Shown here piece after piece: positions 11,397 to 21,330 of a stretch of 64,000 bases of DNA. A program made the translations under genes and the position numbers. The notes below the pieces were generated by a model. It ran no database searches and was not told where the DNA came from. It was given only the letters and a program-made list of their open reading frames with translations. Every line of letters starts with the position of its first letter. The stretch's first letter is position 1. The DNA comes from Duganella alba (lineage in GTDB: Bacteria; Pseudomonadota; Gammaproteobacteria; Burkholderiales; Burkholderiaceae_D): NCBI RefSeq assembly GCF_009674495.1, contig NZ_WKJN01000011.1, positions 123,490-187,489 of the forward strand, given 5' to 3'.

Positions 11397-12107
11397 CTAA
11401 ATTTTTGCGATCTGACGATTGATCGCCTTGACCGCCACCTCATTGCGCTCGCTGTAGCGGTTGGTCAGGTAATCCGTGCGGCCGCGCAGCAACAGCGTCA
11501 TCTTGACTAATTCTTCCATCACATCCACCACGCGATCATAATAGCCTGAGCGGCGCATGCGGCCGGCCTCATCGAATTCCTTGTACGCCATCGGCACCGA
11601 AGACTGGTTGGGTATCGTGAACATGCGCATCCAGCGCCCCAGCAAGCGCATGGTGTTCACCACGTTGAACGATTGCGATCCGCCGCATACCTGCATCACC
11701 GCCAGCGTGCGCCCCTGGCTTGGTCGCAGCGCGCCTTGCTCCAGCGGTATCCAGTCGATCTGGTTCTTCATCACCGCCGTGATGGCGCCGTGGCGCTCCG
11801 GGCTGCACCACACCTGTCCTTCGGACCACAGCGATAGCGTCCGCAGCTCCACCACCTTGGGATGATCTTCGCTCACGCTGTCCGCCATCGGCAAACCGGC
11901 CGGATCGAAAATTTTTACTTCGGCGCCCAGAAACTCCAGGATGCGCGCCGCTTCCTCGGTCAGAAAGCGGCTGAACGAGCGTTCGCGCAGCGAGCCATAC
12001 AGCATCAGGATGCGCGGCGCATGGGTCAATTCGCCGGCAGGCGCCAGCTTTTCCATGGTCGGGATATCCAGCAGTTCAGCATGAATGTTTGGCAGATCCG
12101 GAATCAT
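11397..12107 (-). CDS. arsH: Arsenical resistance protein ArsH (NADPH-dependent FMN reductase)
   Basis: 236-residue flavodoxin-like reductase. The FMN phosphate loop is [38 protein letters not shown] and [17 protein letters not shown] are diagnostic of ArsH, as is [15 protein letters not shown]. ArsH enzymes oxidise trivalent organoarsenicals and reduce FMN or azo compounds. It sits 10 bp after arsB in arsR-arsC-arsB-arsH order. Length is typical. Confidence 0.95.
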   Translation of the reverse strand: MIPDLPNIHAELLDIPTMEKLAPAGELTHAPRILMLYGSLRERSFSRFLTEEAARILEFLGAEVKIFDPAGLPMADSVSEDHPKVVELRTLSLWSEGQVWCSPERHGAITAVMKNQIDWIPLEQGALRPSQGRTLAVMQVCGGSQSFNVVNTMRLLGRWMRMFTIPNQSSVPMAYKEFDEAGRMRRSGYYDRVVDVMEELVKMTLLLRGRTDYLTNRYSERNEVAVKAINRQIAKI

Positions 12108-12117
12108 GATGCCCCTA

Positions 12118-13391
<1,274 letters not shown>

Positions 13392-13398
<7 letters not shown>

Positions 13399-13853
13399 CC
13401 GGCACCCAGCGTGCCGATGCGGTCCAGTTCCTGTTTGGTGATGGCGGGCAGCGCCAGGAAGGCTTCGATGCGCGCGCGCAGAATGCGGTAAGTCTGCTCG
13501 AAAGCGGCCTCGATTTCCTCTTCGCTGCCAAGCAGATGGCTCGGATCCTCCACGCCCCAATGCGCGCGCAGCACCGGACCGAGATAGGCCGGGCAAGTCT
13601 CGCCGGCGGCGCTGCCGCAGACGGTGATGACGATATCCGGCGTCACCGGCAAATCGTCCCACGATTTGCTGTAATAGCCGTCAGTCGAAATGCCCTTGCG
13701 CTGCAACAGCGCCACCGCGCGCGGATGCAGCTGGCCGGCTGGCTTGCTGCCGGCGCTGATCGCCCGCCATTCCGGCGGCGCCAGATGATTGAAGGTCGCC
13801 TCGCTCAACACCGAGCGGCACGAATTGCCGGTACACAGAAAAAGAATGTTCAT
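13392..13853 (-). CDS. arsC: Arsenate reductase ArsC, low-molecular-weight phosphatase type
   Basis: 153-residue arsenate reductase with the P-loop LCTGNSCRS (Cys7) and a Cys pair at 79 and 87 ([12 protein letters not shown]) that can form the redox relay of the thioredoxin-coupled class. It converts arsenate to arsenite for export by ArsB. The ATG at 13853 overlaps the arsR stop in an ATGA arrangement; a GTG nine bases upstream is an alternative. Overlap with both neighbours shows tight operon coupling. Confidence 0.95.
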
Positions 13854-14158
13854 GGTTTGCACGAGACGCCACCGCAGCAGTTTTCAGTTAAAAAGCCTAT
13901 CAGGCCATTCATCGCGGCGATATCCGCCGAATAGATGACGAAGCGTCCGTCCTGGCGCGATGCGATCAAGCCCGCATGCGACAACTCCTTCAGGTGAAAG
14001 GACAGGGAGGACGGCGCAATATCGAGGCGCTCGCCGATTTTACTGGCGGCCAGGCCGTCCGGCGCGTTCTGCACCAGCAGCCGGAACACGGCCAGCCGGC
14101 TTTCCTGCGCCAGGGCCGCCAGCGCGGCCAGGGTTTGTTTGGTATCCATGCGGGCCAT
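13850..14158 (-). CDS. arsR: ArsR family arsenic-responsive repressor
   Basis: About 102 residues. The winged helix includes LAALAQESRLAVFRLLVQNA and the recognition helix APSSLSFHLKELSHAGLI, followed by the wing RQDGRFVIYSAD. The C-terminal [11 protein letters not shown] provides three cysteines likely to bind As(III). Start may be 14158 (MARMDTKQ) or 14149 (MDTKQ). A perfect inverted repeat at 14179-14198 just upstream is its likely operator. First gene of arsRCBH plus flavin reductase. Confidence 0.93.
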   Translation of the reverse strand: MARMDTKQTLAALAALAQESRLAVFRLLVQNAPDGLAASKIGERLDIAPSSLSFHLKELSHAGLIASRQDGRFVIYSADIAAMNGLIGFLTENCCGGVSCKP

Positions 14159-14178
14159 GCTACCGTAAACAATTCGAT

Positions 14179-14198
14179 ATTTCAAATAATATTGAAAT
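14179..14198. promoter_or_regulatory. ArsR operator
   Basis: Perfect 7-bp arms ATTTCAA and TTGAAAT flank ATAATA, which on the minus strand reads TATTAT and could itself be the arsR -10 box. Repressor binding would therefore block the arsR promoter. Confidence 0.7.
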
Positions 14199-14209
14199 GA
14201 CGTGGAAAA

Positions 14210-14464
14210 TTAATTCGGCATGAAGTCCGAACGGATATCGATCAGCTCGGCTGTCGGCACGGCGCGCTCGACGTCTGCGATGGCGCCGGAGAGCGCCGCC
14301 TCGGCGCTGCCGGCCTCGCGCAGGAAGCTCAGCGCCAGATAGCCGTTGCGGCCGACGCCGACCACCGCATCGGCGCAATCCGAGGCCGCCAGCCGCCCGG
14401 CCAGCGCGTCATAGTCGCAATCGTGCTGGGCAAGACGGTATCTGAGCGTAAAAGCAAATTCCAT
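14210..14464 (-). CDS. Small conserved-looking hypothetical protein
   Basis: 84 residues starting MEFAFTLRYRLAQHDCDYDA, then LAGRLAASDCADAVVGVGRNGYLALSF, REAGSAEAALSGAIADVERAV and PTAELIDIR. The alternation suggests a small alpha/beta domain, and the pattern looks like a conserved proteobacterial family that I cannot name. The start at 14464 has an excellent GGAGGT site 7 bp upstream; the frame continues to 14581 without support. It lies just downstream of the ncRNA terminator and just upstream of the ars promoter. Confidence 0.65.
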   Translation of the reverse strand: MEFAFTLRYRLAQHDCDYDALAGRLAASDCADAVVGVGRNGYLALSFLREAGSAEAALSGAIADVERAVPTAELIDIRSDFMPN

Positions 14465-14545
14465 GATCCACCTCCATCCGCCAGAATAGGCGGACGCCGA
14501 CCGGGCCGTTTGGGCGAGCGCAAAAGGGGAACGAAAATGCGGACG

Positions 14546-14572
14546 AAAAAAAAGCCCACATCTCTGCGGGCT
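14546..14572 (-). terminator. Rho-independent terminator of the ncRNA
   Basis: On the minus strand AGCCCGCA pairs with TGTGGGCT across AGA (14553-14572) and is followed by eight T residues. Strong intrinsic terminator. Confidence 0.85.
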
Positions 14573-14805
14573 TCGTTCCAATGTATTACCTATGCTTCAA
14601 TCGCACCATCTCCAGGGCTATCTGCCAGGTGAGGCGGCGTCTCAGGCGCCCATGCTATCTGCGTGGTGCCCCCGACGTGTAAATCGACTAATGTCTTCGG
14701 GACTACAACCCCGGCTTCTGCGTCACCTGCGCCATCGAACTTACACTACTCTGGGCGCGGCGCATCTGCCGGGTGTGGGACTGTTTGCATGCAAACCTCA
14801 ACCAC
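14546..14805 (-). ncRNA. Structured ncRNA, candidate 6S RNA
   Basis: A gene-free minus-strand unit with promoter (14812-14841), about 260 nt of structure-rich sequence and a strong terminator. Long-range pairing forms a rod: GCGCC with GGTGC, CCAGAG with CCCTGG, and CAGGTGA with TCACCTG, separated by internal bubbles, with smaller hairpins at the apex. A rod of about 180-190 nt with a central bubble is the 6S RNA (ssrS) architecture that mimics an open promoter. I could not match a specific 6S sequence, so the identity is inference. tmRNA and SRP RNA signatures are absent. No ORF or ribosome binding site fits. Confidence 0.55.
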
Positions 14806-14811
14806 GAACGT

Positions 14812-14841
14812 AGTGTACCACACTTTTTGTGCGCCGCACAA
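14812..14841 (-). promoter_or_regulatory. Promoter of the ncRNA
   Basis: On the minus strand TTGTGC (14836-14841), an 18-bp spacer and TACACT (14812-14817) lie at the very end of the YihY gene. Predicted transcription start is near 14805. Confidence 0.5.
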
Positions 14842-14844
14842 ATT

Positions 14845-15759
14845 TTATTTCGGCACCGCTTCGGTGGTCAGCGGCTGCGGCGCGTGCTGCGGCCGTTCGC
14901 GGCCCACGCGCTCGAATTCGGAAATCACCTGCGCGCCGAACAGCAGCAGCGTGGCGCCGATCTCCAGGCTGAACATGACGATGATGGCGGTGGTCATCGA
15001 ACCGTACACCACGTTGACCTGCGACAGCGTGGAGAAATACCACACCAGGATGCGCCGGGCGATTTCCCACAGCAGCGCCGCCGTCACGCCGCCGATCAGC
15101 GCATGCGACAGCGACAGCCGCCCGACCGGCATCACCAGGTAAATCGACGACAGCACCAGCACCTCGCCGGCCAGCCCCAGCAGATACAACAGCACGCCCG
15201 ACACGCCGTTCAGCGACCAGCTGTAGCCGAACAGCTGCACGCTTTCCTGCCCCAGCACCTGCAGGCTGCCCGCCACCAGCGTCACAAGCAGCATGCCGGC
15301 GCCCAGCGACAGGATGTAGCAGTAGGGCATGACCGCCGAGATCATGAAATGCCGGCGCCGTATGGCCACCCGGTGCTTGAAGATCACGCACATGGCGTTT
15401 TCCAGCACCGTGAACGCAAGCGAGCTGAAGAACAGCATGCTGACCACCAGCACGCCGCCGACCAGGTCGCGGTGTTCGAGGAAATGCGCGACCTCGGCCA
15501 CGATAGGCTTGGACTGTCCCGGCACCAGCCAGTTCAGATAGCGGCCGACGGTGGCCAGCAGTTCATCGGGCGGAATCACGTGTGACAAGGCCACCACCAC
15601 CAGCATCAGCAGCGGCACGATCGACAGCAGCGAGTAATACGCCACCGCGCCCGCCAGCAGCAGGCCTTGGTTGGCGCGGAAGCCTTTCAGGCACTGCACC
15701 GTGAAATCCATGGGATGACCGGCCACATAGGCCAGTGCCCTGCGGTTGAGTAGGTTCAT
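14845..15759 (-). CDS. YihY/BrkB family inner membrane protein
   Basis: 304 residues with six or more membrane segments in the YihY/virulence factor BrkB pattern: AGAVAYYSLLSIVPLLMLVV, LEHRDLVGGVLVVSMLFFSS, FTVLENAMCVIF and LIGGVTAALLWEIARRILVWYFS. The family was once called RNase BN in error; its function remains unclear. The ATG at 15759 gives MNLLNRRALAYVAG. The gene ends where the ncRNA promoter begins. Confidence 0.88.
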   Translation of the reverse strand: MNLLNRRALAYVAGHPMDFTVQCLKGFRANQGLLLAGAVAYYSLLSIVPLLMLVVVALSHVIPPDELLATVGRYLNWLVPGQSKPIVAEVAHFLEHRDLVGGVLVVSMLFFSSLAFTVLENAMCVIFKHRVAIRRRHFMISAVMPYCYILSLGAGMLLVTLVAGSLQVLGQESVQLFGYSWSLNGVSGVLLYLLGLAGEVLVLSSIYLVMPVGRLSLSHALIGGVTAALLWEIARRILVWYFSTLSQVNVVYGSMTTAIIVMFSLEIGATLLLFGAQVISEFERVGRERPQHAPQPLTTEAVPK

Positions 15760-15779
15760 GCTCTCATTCTATGCCCGCC

Positions 15780-17480
15780 TCAGCGAGCGGTATGTGCGTC
15801 CACGTCCAGATAACGCCAGTTGGTGAACTCCACCGGATGACGGCGGTAATTTTTCAGCCACGGCTGTTGCAGGTCGGCGGAAATGGGATGCGTCAGCAGC
15901 ACCCACGGCGTGTAGGCGTGGATAAGTTGCGCAAGTTCATCATACAGCGCGGTGCGCCGCGGCGAATCTCCCATCAAGCGGGCTTGCTCGTAACGCTGAT
16001 TGTAGGCAGGCAGGTTGAAGCGGGCGTAGTTGGCGCGGCCGGCGTTGGGGCCGTACAGCAGTTGGTAAAAATTGTCGCCATCGGGGAAGTCCGCGACCCA
16101 GTTGGTCTCGAACATCATCACCGAGCCAAGCCGGGAGGCCTTGATGATTTCGGTTTTCTTGTCGCTCTTGAAGGTGACGTTGAGGCCGATGGCGTTCAGG
16201 TTCTTGCGCCACAGCTCGTCACGCAGGCGGCCGACGGTGGACGATTCGCTGTGCATCACCAGCATCAGCGGCTTGCCGTCCGGCTGGCTGCGGTAGCCGT
16301 CCTTGCCCTTGCGATAGCCGTAGCGGTCCAGCAGCGCGTTGGCCAGCGCCGGATCGTAGGCGACCGGGCTGCGGTAGCGGGCGTCGTAGCCGAGCACATT
16401 GGGCGGCAGCGGCGTGACGGCGGGGATGGCCAGGCCTTTCTTCATGGTCGCCACGTCCTCGGCGCTGTTGTAGCCGAGCGCGATGGCGCGGCGCAGCGCG
16501 ACCTTGTCCTTGCCGTAGCCGCCGATCAGCGGATCGTCCATGTTCATCCACATGTAATAGGTTTGCAGCACAGGGAATGGCGCGAGGACGATGCCCTTGG
16601 CGGCCAGTTCCGGTTTCAGCCTGGCGTCCGGCGTGAGGACCATTTCCTTCATCGATTCCGGCAGCTGCTCCAGGAAATCGAATTCGCCGTTCAGGAAGCC
16701 CAGCACGCGCGACTGGTATTCCTCGACGATTTTGATGTCGATGCGGTCGAGGATGGGCAGGCGCTTGCCGTCAAATTCCGTCGGGCGGAAATCGCGGTTG
16801 GCCAGCAGGATGATCTGGTCGCTGTGCTTCCACGTGCCGATCCTGAACGGGCCGGTGCCGACCGGGTGGTTGCCGGCTTGCGCGCCGTAAGCTTCCATCA
16901 CCTCGCGCGCCACCACGCCGGCGGCCGGCATCGCCAGGTAGTAGAGGAAATTGGGATCGGCGGCTTTCAGACGGATGCGCAGCGTGAACTTGTCCAGCGC
17001 GCGGATCTCGGTCACGCCGTCGAACAGGTACAGCCAGGGCGACTTCAGCGCCGGATCGTAGAGGCGCTTGAAGCTGTAGACGTAATCTTCCGCCGTCACC
17101 TGTCTGTGCGCGCCTTTGAAGGCGGCGTCCGGCGTGAAGTAGATGTCCTCACGCAGGTGGAAAGTGTAGCTCAGGCCGCCGTCTTCCACGCTAGGCATGG
17201 CGGTCAGCGTGTTGGGAATCAGTTTGACCGGCCTAGCCAGATAGTCGTAGCGCAGCAGCGGATCGAACAGGTTTTCCAGCAGGCTGAGGCTGGCGACGTC
17301 GGAGGCGACGGCGGGATCGAGGCCGGTTTCGCCGGTGCTGAGGAAGGCGTGCAGGACTTTTTGCTCGGCATGGACTCCGGCGTCCGCCGGAGCGACGGTG
17401 CTGGCGGCACCGGCAGCGGTGGTGGCGGTGACGGCCAGCGCCAGCATGGCGGCTGCGTATTTTTTCAGCATCCTTCCCAT
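15780..17480 (-). CDS. ABC transporter substrate-binding protein, family 5 (peptide type)
   Basis: 566-residue exported solute-binding protein. The signal peptide is MLKKYAAAMLALAVTATTAAGA. The SBP_bac_5 fold is seen in LDPAVASDVASLSLLENLFD, LSYTFHLREDIYFTPDAAF, TAEDYVYSFKRLYDP, NHPVGTGPFRI and VALRRAIALGYN. Family members bind oligopeptides or other short ligands in the periplasm for an ABC importer. No permease or ATPase genes are adjacent, so it either shares a distant transporter or acts alone. I chose 17480; an ATG nine bases downstream (17471) is also possible. Confidence 0.88.
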   Translation of the reverse strand: MGRMLKKYAAAMLALAVTATTAAGAASTVAPADAGVHAEQKVLHAFLSTGETGLDPAVASDVASLSLLENLFDPLLRYDYLARPVKLIPNTLTAMPSVEDGGLSYTFHLREDIYFTPDAAFKGAHRQVTAEDYVYSFKRLYDPALKSPWLYLFDGVTEIRALDKFTLRIRLKAADPNFLYYLAMPAAGVVAREVMEAYGAQAGNHPVGTGPFRIGTWKHSDQIILLANRDFRPTEFDGKRLPILDRIDIKIVEEYQSRVLGFLNGEFDFLEQLPESMKEMVLTPDARLKPELAAKGIVLAPFPVLQTYYMWMNMDDPLIGGYGKDKVALRRAIALGYNSAEDVATMKKGLAIPAVTPLPPNVLGYDARYRSPVAYDPALANALLDRYGYRKGKDGYRSQPDGKPLMLVMHSESSTVGRLRDELWRKNLNAIGLNVTFKSDKKTEIIKASRLGSVMMFETNWVADFPDGDNFYQLLYGPNAGRANYARFNLPAYNQRYEQARLMGDSPRRTALYDELAQLIHAYTPWVLLTHPISADLQQPWLKNYRRHPVEFTNWRYLDVDAHTAR

Positions 17481-17569
17481 CGTTCCTCGCACAGTAAAGC
17501 GGCAGCTTATAACTTTTTGAGCTTGCTTACCCGCTATACTTTGCAAATCGCCCACTGCACACAAGAAAA

Positions 17570-18808
17570 ATGTCGCTCAATTACATCTGGTCTGGCTTCT
17601 TCCTGGTGGGATTTCTGGCCGCACTGGCGCAGTTTCTTTTCCTGGGCGATACGGAAATCTTCAAGCGCATCATCGACGGCACTTTCGATTCCGCCCGCAC
17701 CGGCGTGATGGACATCGCCCTGCCGCTGGCCGGCGTGATGACGCTGTGGCTCGGCATCATGAACATCGGTGAGAAAGCCGGCGCCATCGACCTGCTGGCC
17801 AAGCTGATCGCGCCGTTCTTCTCGCGCATCTTCCCCGGCGTGCCGTCGAACCATCCGGCCACCGGCCACATGGTGATGAATTTCTCGGCCAACCTGCTGG
17901 GCCTGGACAATGCCGCCACGCCGTTCGGCCTGAAGGCCATGGAAAGCCTGCAAACGCTCAATCCCAACAAGGACGAGCCGACCGATGCGCAGATCATGTT
18001 CCTGGTGCTGCACACATCCGGCCTGACCTTGATTCCGCTGGCGATCATGGCGCAGCGCTCGATCCTGGGCGCGGCCGATCCGTCCGACATTTTCATTCCC
18101 TGCATGGTGGCCACCTACGTGGCGACCATGACCGGCATCATCGCCGTCTCCATCCGCCAGCGCATCAACCTGTTCAACCGCGTGGTGGTGGGCTGGCTGG
18201 GCGGCATCACCGCCTTCATCGCGGCGCTGGTCTGGTACTTCACCAATTACCTGACCAAGCCGGAAATCGAAACGTTCTCCAAGGTGTTCAGCAACTTCGT
18301 GCTGATGGCGGTGATTGGCGGCTTCATCATCGGCGCGCTGCGCAAGAAGGTCAACGTCTACGAGGCGTTTATCGAAGGCGCCAAGGGCGGCATCCAGACC
18401 TCGCTAACCGTGATTCCCTACCTGGTCGGCATGCTGGTGGCGATCAGCGTGATCCGCAACGCCGGCCTGCTGGGCTTTGTGGTGCAGGGCTTCGGCTGGC
18501 TGTTCAGCCACCTCGGCATCGACACCGATTTCGTTGCGGCCCTGCCAACCGCGCTGATGAAGCCACTGAGCGGCAGCGCGGCCAAGGCCATGATGATCGA
18601 CACCATGCAAACCCATGGCGTCGATTCCTTTGTCGGCCGCCTGGCCTGCGTGTTCCAGGGCTCGGCCGATACCACTTTCTATATCGTCGCGCTGTATTTC
18701 GGCTCGGTCGGCATCCGCAAGACGCGCTACGCGATCTCCTGCGGCCTGATCGCCGATTTCGCCGGCGTGCTTGCTGCGATTGCGATTTCCTATGTCTTCT
18801 TCCATTAA
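17570..18808 (+). CDS. SpmA-SpmB-like nucleoside recognition domain membrane protein
   Basis: 412 residues with about ten membrane segments. Two nucleoside-recognition (Gate) domains are fused in tandem: the SpmA-like half (VMTLWLGIMNIGEKAGAIDL, NFSANLLGLDNAATPFGLKA) and the SpmB-like half (GAKGGIQTSLTVIPYLVGML, ALPTALMKPLSGSAAKAMM, FQGSADTTFYIVALYFGSVG). In Bacillus the separate proteins act in spore-core dehydration; in non-sporulating proteobacteria the role is unknown. The 3' end overlaps dacB by 17 bp, which hints at an envelope role. Confidence 0.88.
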   Translation: MSLNYIWSGFFLVGFLAALAQFLFLGDTEIFKRIIDGTFDSARTGVMDIALPLAGVMTLWLGIMNIGEKAGAIDLLAKLIAPFFSRIFPGVPSNHPATGHMVMNFSANLLGLDNAATPFGLKAMESLQTLNPNKDEPTDAQIMFLVLHTSGLTLIPLAIMAQRSILGAADPSDIFIPCMVATYVATMTGIIAVSIRQRINLFNRVVVGWLGGITAFIAALVWYFTNYLTKPEIETFSKVFSNFVLMAVIGGFIIGALRKKVNVYEAFIEGAKGGIQTSLTVIPYLVGMLVAISVIRNAGLLGFVVQGFGWLFSHLGIDTDFVAALPTALMKPLSGSAAKAMMIDTMQTHGVDSFVGRLACVFQGSADTTFYIVALYFGSVGIRKTRYAISCGLIADFAGVLAAIAISYVFFH

Positions 18809-20286
18809 AATTTTGCGCCGGCTTGTTGCCGCCGCGCTGATCGCGGCCGGCGCCGCGCAGGCGGCCGATCTGCCGGAACCGGTGGCGCGGCTGATGCAGT
18901 CGTCGAATATTCCGCTGTCGGCGGCCGGCGTGCTCGTGCTGCGCGGCGATACCGTGCTGGTGTCGCACAATCCGCAGCAAAGCATGCAGCCCGCGTCGAC
19001 CATGAAGCTGTTCACCACGCTCACCGCGCTGGAGCAGCTGGGCCCGACCTTCCGCGGCCGCACCGAATTGCGCAGCAGCGCGGACGTGGTCAACGGCGTG
19101 CTGCAAGGCGACCTGATCGTGCGCGGCGGCGCCGATGCCGACCTCAACGAAGACGCGCTGGCGCACATGCTGCAAGCGCTGCGCAACCAGGGCATCCGCA
19201 AGATCAAGGGTGACATCATCATCGACCGCCTGCTGTTCACGCCGTCGCGGCCGGATGCGGGGCAGCCGCCGTTCGATGAATATCCATGGGCCTACTACAA
19301 CGTCATCCCGAATGCGGCGCTGGCCAACACCAACCTGCTGAAAGTGGAGATGCGCTCCACCGCCAGCAAAGTGGCGCTGGTGATGCAACCGGAACTGGAC
19401 AAGGTCACCATCCGCTCGGAGCTGAAACTGACCGACGCCGCCTGCGCCACCTGGGAAAACGGCTGGCGCTCGCCGGACTACGCGCGCAAGGGCGACCGCA
19501 TCGAAGTGACCCTGCACGGCACCTTCCCGAAAGATTGCGTCAAGTCCACCAGCATCAATGTGCTCGACAGCCAGGACTACCTGGCGCGCCTGCTGCTGGC
19601 CGAGTGGAACAAGCTGGGCGGCGCCATCAGCGGCGAAGTACGCGAAGCCACCGAGCCGACGACAGCCGCATCCGCCACCCGCCTGCTGGCCGACCACGTC
19701 TCCCGCTCGCTGCCCGAAGTCCTGCGCGACACCAACAAGCAATCGGACAACACGCTGGCGCGCACCATCTTCCTCAGCCTCGGCAGTCTGGAAGCCGATC
19801 CGATGCTGGGCAGCCGCCCGCTGGCGCCGGACGCCAACCAGGCCAGCACCGCGATGCGCGCCGAAACCGCCATCCGCGCCTGGCTACAACAGCACAACAT
19901 CGACGGCAACGGCCTGATTCTCGACAACGGCTCCGGCCTGTCGCGCACCGAACGCGCCACGGCGGCGCAACTGGCCGGCGTGCTGCAAGCCGGCCAGAAA
20001 AGCCTGTGGATGCCGGAATTCCTTTCCAGCCTGCCGATCGCCGCCACCGACGGCACCATGCGCCGCCGCCTGAAAGAAAGCCCGGCCGCCCAGCGCGCGC
20101 GGATAAAAACTGGTAGCCTGACAGGCGTTATCGCCATCGCCGGCTACGTGCCCGACGCCAACAATCAACCCTGCATCGTGGTCGCCATCCTCAACGACGA
20201 ACACGTCGCCAACGGCGCCGGCCGCGCCGTCCTGGATGAACTGATCGACTGGGTCGCGCGTTCCGGCAACCAACCAGGAGCATCGC

Positions 20287-20309
<23 letters not shown>
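18792..20309 (+). CDS. dacB: D-alanyl-D-alanine carboxypeptidase/endopeptidase (PBP4)
   Basis: 505-residue periplasmic penicillin-binding protein of the S13 family that trims or cleaves peptidoglycan peptides. A signal peptide ([17 protein letters not shown]) precedes the three active-site motifs: SxxK in [11 protein letters not shown], SxN in [10 protein letters not shown] and KTG in [12 protein letters not shown]. The large domain insertion between the first two motifs is present. The start at 18792 lies inside the preceding gene; the frame is open only to 18771. Slightly longer than E. coli PBP4. The 3' end overlaps the aldo/keto reductase start. Confidence 0.93.
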
Positions 20310-21264
<955 letters not shown>

Positions 21265-21283
21265 AACGGCTGAAAATCAGCGC

Positions 21284-21313
21284 TTGACCTGTTTGCGACA
21301 GTTGTCGCATAAT
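21284..21313 (+). promoter_or_regulatory. Promoter of blaR-like/ampC operon with BlaI-type operator
   Basis: TTGACC (21284-21289), an 18-bp spacer and CATAAT (21308-21313). The spacer contains TGCGACA-GT-TGTCGCA (21294-21309), a perfect 7-bp-arm palindrome with the ACA-NN-TGT core of BlaI/MecI operators. A second half site ACAGTCGCA lies at 21321-21329. Predicted transcripts start only about 11 nt before the ATG at 21331. Confidence 0.7.
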
Positions 21314-21330
21314 GGTGGCAACAGTCGCAC

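Noticed and set aside
13399..13662. N-terminal extension of ArsB
   Set aside because: It reads the arsC gene in another frame and would place soluble Arg-rich sequence before the first membrane helix.
14546..14805. tmRNA or SRP RNA instead of 6S-like RNA
   Set aside because: No tag-peptide frame, no tRNA-like ends and no conserved SRP loop sequence (GGAAG-type) were found.
15771..17708. 645-residue plus-strand frame opposite the peptide-binding protein
   Set aside because: The minus-strand product has a signal peptide and clear SBP family 5 motifs; the plus frame has none.
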